From Deltaproteobacteria bacterium CG07_land_8_20_14_0_80_60_11 (lineage in GTDB: Bacteria > Desulfobacterota > Desulfobaccia > Desulfobaccales > 0-14-0-80-60-11): a stretch of DNA of 6,075 nt. A program made the position numbers and the translations under genes. The stretch is taken from the NCBI GenBank assembly GCA_002779455.1, contig PEWM01000145.1:1-6075 (forward strand), given 5' to 3'. Shown here piece by piece: positions 1 to 6,075 of this stretch (within the stretch, counting starts at the first letter, position 1; each line of letters opens with the position of its first letter). The notes under the pieces are model-generated. The model had not been told where the DNA came from. It was given only the letters and a program-made list of their open reading frames with translations, and did not search any database.

Positions 1-935
1 CGCTGCACCACGAAATAGGGCATCGAGCTGTTGATATCCCCGGCCAGTTCGATAAAGCGGGTGGAAAAATCATATTCCCGGGCCTTCCAGGTCAGGTAAA
101 AGGGATCGATGGGGATACAATGGCCCCCCAGGCCCGGACCGGGATAAAAGGCCTGGAACCCGAACGGCTTGGTCCTGGAGGCCTCGATGACCTCAAAGAT
201 ATCCACCCCCATCCTCAGGCACAGCATCTTGAGTTCATTGACCAGGGCGATGTTCACCGCCCGGTAGATGTTCTCCAGGAGCTTGCTCATTTCGGCCGCC
301 TGGGTGGAGGACACGGGAATCACCCGGTCGATCACCTGGGAGTAGAGCGCCACCCCGTGCGCCAGACAGGCGGGCGTCACGCCGCCCACTACCTTGGGAA
401 TGGTGTTCACCCGGAAGGCGGGGTTGCCCGGGTCTTCCCGTTCGGGAGAGAAGACCAGGAAGAAATCCTCCCCCACCCGGCACTTCCGGCCCAGGAGGGG
501 CAGAAGCAATTCCGCGGTGGTGCCGGGGTAGGTGGTGGATTCTAAAGAGACCAGCTGGCCGGGTCGCAGGCAGGCGGCAATCTGGCGGGTGGTGTCCGCC
601 ACAAAGCTCAGGTCCGGCTCCCGCTTTGCAGTCAGCGGGGTGGGCACGCAGATAATCAAGACATCCGGTTCGCCCAAACGGCCCAGGTCGTTAGTGGCGG
701 CAAACTGCCCGGCGCCCTCCCGGGGCGTGAGCAAGGCGGCCAGCCGGGAGGACGGAATGTGCTTGATGTAGGACTCCCCCCGGTTCAGGCGTTCCACTTT
801 GCCCGCATCCGTGTCAAAGCCCAGGACCTGAAATCCCACCTCGCAGAAGCGCAACACCAGAGGAAGCCCCACGTAGCCCAAACCGATAATGCCCACCATT
901 GCCTGCTTAGCCTTGATCTTGCTCAGCAAATCCAT
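1..935 (-). CDS. Nucleotide-sugar 6-dehydrogenase, WbpA/WecC type (3' end outside window)
   Basis: This enzyme oxidises C6 of a UDP-hexose or UDP-N-acetylhexosamine to the uronic acid using two NAD+, in the cytoplasm. I translated 311 codons from the ATG at 935; the frame is open to the left edge, so about 120 residues are missing compared with the usual 430 or so. Visible parts, in order: the NAD-binding glycine motif GLGYVGLP (residues 18-25) followed by the acidic strand end LGFDTD; ICVPTPL in the Rossmann domain; SPEREDPGN; the central helix LLENIYRAVNIALVNELK; and the catalytic-cysteine loop GPGLGGHCIPIDPF, with the cysteine at residue 273 (bases 119-117). The last two motifs fit the UDP-GlcNAc/UDP-ManNAc dehydrogenases (WbpA, TviB, WecC) better than UDP-glucose dehydrogenase, but the substrate is not proven. 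The start is well set by AGGAGG six bases upstream. It lies 35 bases after the epimerase gene, so the two are probably cotranscribed. Confidence 0.93.
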   Translation of the reverse strand, partial: MDLLSKIKAKQAMVGIIGLGYVGLPLVLRFCEVGFQVLGFDTDAGKVERLNRGESYIKHIPSSRLAALLTPREGAGQFAATNDLGRLGEPDVLIICVPTPLTAKREPDLSFVADTTRQIAACLRPGQLVSLESTTYPGTTAELLLPLLGRKCRVGEDFFLVFSPEREDPGNPAFRVNTIPKVVGGVTPACLAHGVALYSQVIDRVIPVSSTQAAEMSKLLENIYRAVNIALVNELKMLCLRMGVDIFEVIEASRTKPFGFQAFYPGPGLGGHCIPIDPFYLTWKAREYDFSTRFIELAGDINSSMPYFVVQ

Positions 936-941
936 CCGGTC

Positions 942-947
942 CCTCCT
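942..947 (-). promoter_or_regulatory. Ribosome binding site of the dehydrogenase gene
   Basis: The minus strand reads AGGAGG, a full Shine-Dalgarno match, six bases before the ATG at 935. It lies within the 35-base gap after the epimerase stop and fixes the dehydrogenase start. It is the strongest such site in the window. Confidence 0.8.
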
Positions 948-970
948 CACTGGCGCGTTGCGGCCTGTCC

Positions 971-1975
971 TTACCGGCGCGCCAGGCGGTGATAATCAAA
1001 ATACCACTGCACAAAGCGGGGAATCCCCGCGTCAATGGGGGTGAGTGGCTCAAAACCCAGCTTGGTCCTGGCCCGGGTAATGTCCGCATAGGTGGCCGGG
1101 ACATCTCCGGGTTGAATAGGCAAGAGCTTTTGGTCCGCCGTAACCTTCAGTTCGCTCTCCAGGATGCCGATCACCCGCTGGAGTTCTTCGGCGCGGTGGT
1201 TCCCCAGGTTGATGATCTCGCATACGTCCAGGTTAGGCGCCATCAGCGCCGCCACCACCCCCTGGACGATGTCGTCAATATAGGTAAAATCCCGCTGCAT
1301 CTTGCCGTAATTAAAGACTTTGATGGGTTTCCCCTTCAGCATGGCCTCGGTAAACAGCCACATGGCCATGTCCGGCCGGCCCCAGGGGCCGTACACCGTA
1401 AAAAACCGCAACCCTACGGTGGGGAGGCCAAACAGGTGAGAGTAGGCATGGGCCATGAGCTCGCCGGCCTTTTTGGTGGCCGCATAAAGGCTGATGGGCG
1501 TGTCCACCCGCTGGGTCTCGCTGAAGGGCATTTCCGTCAGACCGGCATAGACGCTGGAACTGGAGGCGTAAACCAGGCGCTCAGGCTTAAAGCGTTTGGC
1601 CAGTTCCAGGAGATTGAGGAAGCCCTCCAGGTTGGACTTCTGGTAGGCAAAAGGGTTGATCAGGGAATATCGCACCCCCGCCTGGGCCGCCAGATGACAG
1701 ATTTTCTGGGGCCGGTGGGCCTCGAACAGAGCTGCCAACGCTGGCAGGTCGGCCAGGTCGGCGGCCACGGAGACAAAATTGGGGCGCCGGCGCAGCTCCC
1801 GGTCCCGGTCATGCTTTAAGGCCGGGGAGTAGTAGTCGTTGAAGTTGTCCAGCCCTACCACCCGGGCCCCGTGGGTAAGCAACGCCTGGGCCACATGATA
1901 CCCGATGAACCCGGCGCTGCCCGTCACCAGGAACGAATAATTTTTGATTTCTGAGGTGTGATCCGTCATAAGCAT
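971..1975 (-). CDS. NAD-dependent UDP-glucuronate 4-epimerase-like protein (extended SDR)
   Basis: This is an extended short-chain dehydrogenase that most likely interconverts the gluco and galacto forms of a UDP-uronic acid at C4 through a keto intermediate, in the cytoplasm. Numbering from the ATG at 1975, it shows the NAD-binding GSAGFIG (19-25), the ribose-binding aspartate in LDNFNDYY (42-49), HLAAQAGVRYS (94-104), the serine run at 138-141, the catalytic YAATK (Tyr164, Lys168), RFFTVYGPWGRPDMA (190-204) and RDFTYIDD (228-235). The PWGRPDMA segment is typical of UDP-glucuronate 4-epimerases (LpsL/CapI type), and the 334-residue length is normal. The next gene is a WbpA-type dehydrogenase, so the true substrate could be UDP-GlcNAcA, giving UDP-GalNAcA as in the Vi antigen pathway. 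A second ATG at 1969 is the better start: AGG lies seven bases before it but only one base before the ATG at 1975, giving 332 residues. Confidence 0.92.
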   Translation of the reverse strand: MLMTDHTSEIKNYSFLVTGSAGFIGYHVAQALLTHGARVVGLDNFNDYYSPALKHDRDRELRRRPNFVSVAADLADLPALAALFEAHRPQKICHLAAQAGVRYSLINPFAYQKSNLEGFLNLLELAKRFKPERLVYASSSSVYAGLTEMPFSETQRVDTPISLYAATKKAGELMAHAYSHLFGLPTVGLRFFTVYGPWGRPDMAMWLFTEAMLKGKPIKVFNYGKMQRDFTYIDDIVQGVVAALMAPNLDVCEIINLGNHRAEELQRVIGILESELKVTADQKLLPIQPGDVPATYADITRARTKLGFEPLTPIDAGIPRFVQWYFDYHRLARR

Positions 1976-2053
1976 ACCTGTCCGAGTCGTCAGGCGTTAA
2001 GGAGGCGGTCAGCCTCGGTTGACGGGCGGCAATTTCGCCCAGACCTCGCCCGA

Positions 2054-2143
2054 TTACCAGTATTCTGGCTGAGGTTCCCGATAATAAACCATGGTGCGTT
2101 CAATCCCGTCCTTAGGCGTGGTCTGGGGCCGCGGTGAGCCTGA
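2054..2143 (-). pseudogene. C-terminal remnant of an NDP-sugar epimerase/dehydratase
   Basis: The gap between lptF and the epimerase gene is not empty. Directly after the lptF stop codon, in the same frame, the minus strand stays open for about 29 codons to a TAA at 2056-2054. It reads RPQTTPKDGIERTMVYYREP and ends PEYW. This matches the way many extended SDR enzymes (UDP-glucose epimerases, dTDP-glucose dehydratases, UDP-glucuronate decarboxylases) end: a proline/threonine strand, then a helix of the form EGI.RT..YYR. No start codon, NAD-binding motif or YxxxK is present, so it cannot be a working enzyme. I infer a decayed gene whose first 90% or so was deleted, bringing lptF up against its tail. 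It is short, so chance resemblance remains possible, although the sugar-nucleotide context favours the reading. Confidence 0.5.
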
Positions 2144-3298
2144 TCAGGCCTCGGCCGGCAACTTGCGCCGGCGCCGCCAAAACCTGTAGGCCGGCAGCAA
2201 CGGCAGTTCCCGCACGGTCCGGCGCCAGAGATACATGGCCACCCAGATAAACAGGAAATTGGACAGCCAGGGCGCCAGCCCCGGATCGATCCGGGCGTTG
2301 ACGGCCAGGCGCCAGGAAGCGGTAAATATTATATAATACACCAAAAATATCAGCAGGCCCAGGACCAGGCCCCAGGTGCGCCCGCGCTGGCGGGGGCTCA
2401 AGCCCAGCGGCATGGCCATCAGACAGAGCAGCACCGCCCCCACCGGCATGGCAAACCGCTGGTTCATCTCCACCAGGGCCCGGTTGGAGAGGTCCGATCC
2501 CCGGGGTTGCTGCTTGATGGCCGCCCGCAATTCCCCCAGGGACATTTCCGATTCGGATACGCCCCCCTTCAGGGCAAAGCTGAAGACCTGTAAGGGCAGT
2601 TGATAGGTCTTGAACTCCAGGGTTTGCCAGCGGTTCGCCGCCTTCCCCCACCGGATGACGCGGCCGTTATAGAGCTGCATGAGCATGGTTTCCTGGTCCC
2701 GGTCGTAACTCAGGTCGCCATTCTCGGCATAAACGGTCAGGGGATTCTCCGGATCCCGGACATCGTAGACGAACACCCCTTCCAGGTGGCCGCCCTTGGG
2801 GGCGACACGATTCACAAACAGCGTCATGCCGTTGAAATCGGAGTTAAACGTCTGGTCTTTGATGCCCAGGTCGGCCCGCCGCTTGACCACGTCTTTCAGC
2901 AGGTCTTTGGTCGCCTGCTGCCCCCAGGGGCTGGCAAAGACCGTGAGCCCCAAAGTGACCAGCCCCACCGCCAGGGAAAACCCCAGCACCGGCGGCAGCA
3001 GCTGGCCATAGCTCAATCCCGCGGTCTTCATGGCGATCATCTCCTGATCCACCGTCAGCCGGGTCATGGCCAGCAAGATGCCCACCGTGGCCGCCATGGG
3101 GAGGGTGAACACCAGCAGATAGGGTAACAGAAAGGCGCACGTCTTCAGGACGTCGATGAGCCCCACTCCTTTGACCACGATCATCTGGGTGACCTTCATC
3201 ATGCGGCCCAGAAACACGATGGAGGTGAAACCCAGAAGACTTACCCAGAAGGGCGGCAGGATTTCCAGGATCAAATAGCGGTAGAGGATATGGGGCAT
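2144..3298 (-). CDS. lptF: LPS export ABC transporter permease LptF (YjgP/YjgQ family)
   Basis: LptF is one of the two inner-membrane permease subunits of the LptB2FG transporter, which pulls lipopolysaccharide out of the inner membrane and passes it to LptC/LptA in the periplasm. The 384-residue length is typical. It has the expected plan of three N-terminal membrane helices (about 11-33, 50-77, 100-122), a periplasmic beta-jellyroll domain (about 140-250) and three C-terminal helices (about 282-300, 308-326, 341-358). Family-like stretches include RYLILEILPPF near the start, the cytoplasmic LTVDQEMIAMKTAG segment (81-94) that contacts the LptB ATPase, and FNSDFNGMTLFVNRV with LEGVFVYDVRDPENP in the jellyroll. 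These favour LptF over LptG. It follows the glycosyltransferase gene by 48 bases. The ATG at 3298 has no recognisable Shine-Dalgarno sequence, yet the protein begins where relatives do. The usual partner lptG is not next to it; a decayed sugar-epimerase tail lies there instead. Confidence 0.9.
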   Translation of the reverse strand: MPHILYRYLILEILPPFWVSLLGFTSIVFLGRMMKVTQMIVVKGVGLIDVLKTCAFLLPYLLVFTLPMAATVGILLAMTRLTVDQEMIAMKTAGLSYGQLLPPVLGFSLAVGLVTLGLTVFASPWGQQATKDLLKDVVKRRADLGIKDQTFNSDFNGMTLFVNRVAPKGGHLEGVFVYDVRDPENPLTVYAENGDLSYDRDQETMLMQLYNGRVIRWGKAANRWQTLEFKTYQLPLQVFSFALKGGVSESEMSLGELRAAIKQQPRGSDLSNRALVEMNQRFAMPVGAVLLCLMAMPLGLSPRQRGRTWGLVLGLLIFLVYYIIFTASWRLAVNARIDPGLAPWLSNFLFIWVAMYLWRRTVRELPLLPAYRFWRRRRKLPAEA

Positions 3299-3346
3299 GA
3301 TGGGTAGATGTCTGGGACAAGGATGGGTGGCGACTCTGCGACTGGC

Positions 3347-4999
<1,653 letters not shown>

Positions 5000-5005
5000 A
5001 TTAAT

Positions 5006-5010
5006 CTTCC
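5006..5010 (-). promoter_or_regulatory. Probable ribosome binding site of the glycosyltransferase gene
   Basis: The minus strand reads GGAAG, six bases before the TTG at 4999. It is a partial Shine-Dalgarno match but well spaced, and it supports this unusual TTG start over the TTG at 5034 in a different frame, which has no such site. Confidence 0.45.
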
Positions 5011-5055
5011 GTCAATAATTGCCAGTAATGCCAATTAGTTAGGCGAGGCGCAAAA

Positions 5056-5111
5056 TGTAGGGGCGGACCTGCATGTCCGCCCCCAGAGGGCGCACACCTA
5101 GGCGCGCTACA
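5056..5111. repeat. REP-like double-hairpin palindromic element
   Basis: A 56-bp element lies in the gap after the methyltransferase gene. Its ends are inverted (TGTAG at 5056-5060, CTACA at 5107-5111). The first hairpin is perfect: GGGGCGGAC (5060-5068) pairs with GTCCGCCCC (5075-5083) around a six-base loop. The second (about 5088-5107, GGGCGCA...GCGCGC around CCTAGG) is imperfect, as if mutated. This layout, GTAGGGGCG followed by two GC-rich hairpins and closing CTAC, resembles dispersed palindromic repeats I know from many GC-rich environmental genomes. It starts 12 bases after the methyltransferase stop and could also fold in that mRNA's 3' end. No T-run follows, so it is not a standard terminator. 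Confidence 0.7.
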
Positions 5112-5123
5112 ACCAGCCGCAGA

Positions 5124-6075
5124 TCAGAGCAACTCCCCCTGCCTCTCTTGATCGGTGGGGCCTTTGCGGCGGCGGGCCGCCTTCTTGAAGGTCTTGGGGG
5201 GCACCCAGCGGGGATATTCCAACTGCTTCCCCGCGAACAGGTCCGCAATGGTGAGGATTTGCAGCCGTGGAAAGCTCAGGTCCGGAAACAGCGCTGAAAC
5301 ATAATAGTCGGCGGGCGCCGCCTCTTTCATGGGCCGGGTGGGCGGCTTCAGGGTGAGGAGGGCGGCGATCTCCGCCTTTTCCTGGCGGCGGGTCCCTTCC
5401 AGTTCCCGCACTTCTTTGGCCCCGACGTGGCCGCTCTTGACCTGAACGATAATTTTATGATACGGGCCGTCGTCTTTTTCCTGAAAATAGAGGACCCCGT
5501 CCACGCCCCTGTCCGCCCCTTTCTTCTTGTCCTGGGCCGGGTAGGCGTCCACCATTCCCAGGGCCCACCACGCGAACTGGTGCCGGTTGACCTCCGCCAG
5601 GGCCGCCGCGCTCATGACGTCCGCGGGCTCGCCGATGACCTCGTAAGGGGCCAGTTCCTCCTGGGAGAAGCTGTCGTGGAGCCGCTTCTTGATCAGGGTG
5701 ATGGCCAGATGCGTGATATCAATGCCGATCCAGCGCCGCTTCAAGCGCTCCGCCACCGTGATAGTGGTGCCGCAGCCGCAGAAGGGGTCCAGCACCACGT
5801 CGCCTTCGTTGCTGGAGGCGTTGATAATGCGCTCCAACAACGCCTCGGGCTTTTGGGTGGGATAGCCTAGTCTTTCTGGGTCATTTGCATTTAATATACT
5901 AATCGGCCACCAATCCTCCGGCACTTTCCCCAGAGGATGAGGTTTATAAATTTTACTTGTACCTTTATGCCTACCCCACATAGAGTCATCAGTTCTATTA
6001 ATTCCTTCTGCCTCATAAGTAATTCTGATTGTATCAGGGTAAAAATTATAATGATTACTACTTGAATATCTAAAA
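5124..6075 (-). CDS. DNA methyltransferase (N4/N6, beta arrangement) with C-terminal Mrr-like nuclease domain; 5' end outside window
   Basis: The enzyme should methylate adenine N6 or cytosine N4 in DNA. The frame is open from the right edge to the TGA at 5126-5124, giving 316 visible residues; an internal ATG at 5981 is not the start, because EGINRTDDS, a family-typical stretch, lies before it. Visible parts: YPTQKP (71-76), the S-adenosylmethionine-binding DPFCGCGTT (96-104) and WIGIDI (115-120). The catalytic (D/N/S)PP(Y/W) motif must lie upstream, outside the window, which is the beta order. Residues about 160-285 form a second domain with GVDG (Asp192) and IIVQVKSG (Gln211, Lys213), the D...QxK signature of Mrr-like PD-(D/E)XK nucleases. 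I recall this C-terminal module in other bacterial methyltransferases, often with SVKAGH in place of QVKSGH. The tail is rich in Lys and Arg. Upstream of about 5870 the gene turns AT-rich, unlike the rest. Whether it cuts DNA is unknown. Confidence 0.88.
   Translation of the reverse strand, partial: FRYSSSNHYNFYPDTIRITYEAEGINRTDDSMWGRHKGTSKIYKPHPLGKVPEDWWPISILNANDPERLGYPTQKPEALLERIINASSNEGDVVLDPFCGCGTTITVAERLKRRWIGIDITHLAITLIKKRLHDSFSQEELAPYEVIGEPADVMSAAALAEVNRHQFAWWALGMVDAYPAQDKKKGADRGVDGVLYFQEKDDGPYHKIIVQVKSGHVGAKEVRELEGTRRQEKAEIAALLTLKPPTRPMKEAAPADYYVSALFPDLSFPRLQILTIADLFAGKQLEYPRWVPPKTFKKAARRRKGPTDQERQGELL

Noticed and set aside
120..545. Plus-strand open frame antisense to the dehydrogenase
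   Set aside because: Proline/glycine/histidine-rich low-complexity translation with no motif; the minus-strand dehydrogenase explains this DNA.
989..1819. Long plus-strand open frame (276 codons)
   Set aside because: It is antisense to the well-supported epimerase gene and its translation shows no known motif; GC-rich genes commonly leave such open antisense frames.
2002..2040. Small inverted repeats (GAGGC/GCCTC and GGGCG/CGCCC) after the remnant
   Set aside because: Five-base stems with no T-run on the transcribed strand are expected by chance in GC-rich DNA; not called as a terminator.
2112..2651. Minus-strand open frame overlapping the 3' part of lptF
   Set aside because: Shadow frame without recognisable domain; it also runs through the proposed epimerase remnant in a different frame.
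5000..5055. Possible promoter in the AT-rich stretch before the glycosyltransferase
   Set aside because: TTGGCA at 5034-5029 resembles a -35 box, but no acceptable -10 box lies 16-18 bases downstream, so no promoter is called.

Overview
The window is a GC-rich stretch (about 65% in a coding segment counted by hand) in which every supportable gene lies on the minus strand, so transcription runs from the right end to the left. An LptF-type lipopolysaccharide (LPS) transport permease and a family-39/ArnT-like lipid-linked-sugar transferase show a Gram-negative, LPS-bearing bacterium. The style of the proteins suggests Desulfobacterota (a deltaproteobacterium such as a Desulfobacca or Syntrophobacter relative). 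That placement is an inference from family resemblance only.

Layout in transcription order. (1) 6075-5124: the 3' part of a beta-arrangement DNA methyltransferase whose C-terminal half carries an Mrr-like PD-(D/E)XK nuclease signature; its start is beyond the window. The upstream part of the visible gene is strikingly AT-rich (about 30% GC over 5941-6075), while the rest matches the neighbours, so the gene looks mosaic. (2) 5111-5056: a double-hairpin, REP-like palindromic element. (3) 4999-3347: a 550-residue multi-pass glycosyltransferase of the ArnT/PMT_2 type. Its TTG start is followed within two codons by four copies of a 7-bp repeat, a possible frame-switching tract. (4) 3298-2144: lptF, without lptG beside it. 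(5) 2143-2054: a remnant that looks like the last 25 or so codons of an NDP-sugar epimerase/dehydratase. (6) 1975-971: a UDP-glucuronate 4-epimerase-like SDR enzyme. (7) 935-1: a WbpA/WecC-type nucleotide-sugar 6-dehydrogenase, running off the left edge.

Taken together, genes 3 to 7 look like a cell-envelope carbohydrate region. The dehydrogenase makes a UDP-(N-acetyl)hexuronic acid, the epimerase inverts C4 to the galacto form, the ArnT-like enzyme moves a sugar from a polyprenyl phosphate carrier to an acceptor in the periplasm (lipid A, core or another glycan), and LptF belongs to the machine that extracts LPS from the inner membrane. The joint pathway is inferred from gene order and families. 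The defence-type methyltransferase is separated from this group by the repeat element and is probably functionally unrelated.

No tRNA, rRNA, CRISPR array, insertion sequence or convincing factor-independent terminator was seen. No stretch over 300 bases lacks a gene; the two larger gaps (1976-2143 and 5000-5123) contain the gene remnant and the palindromic element respectively.
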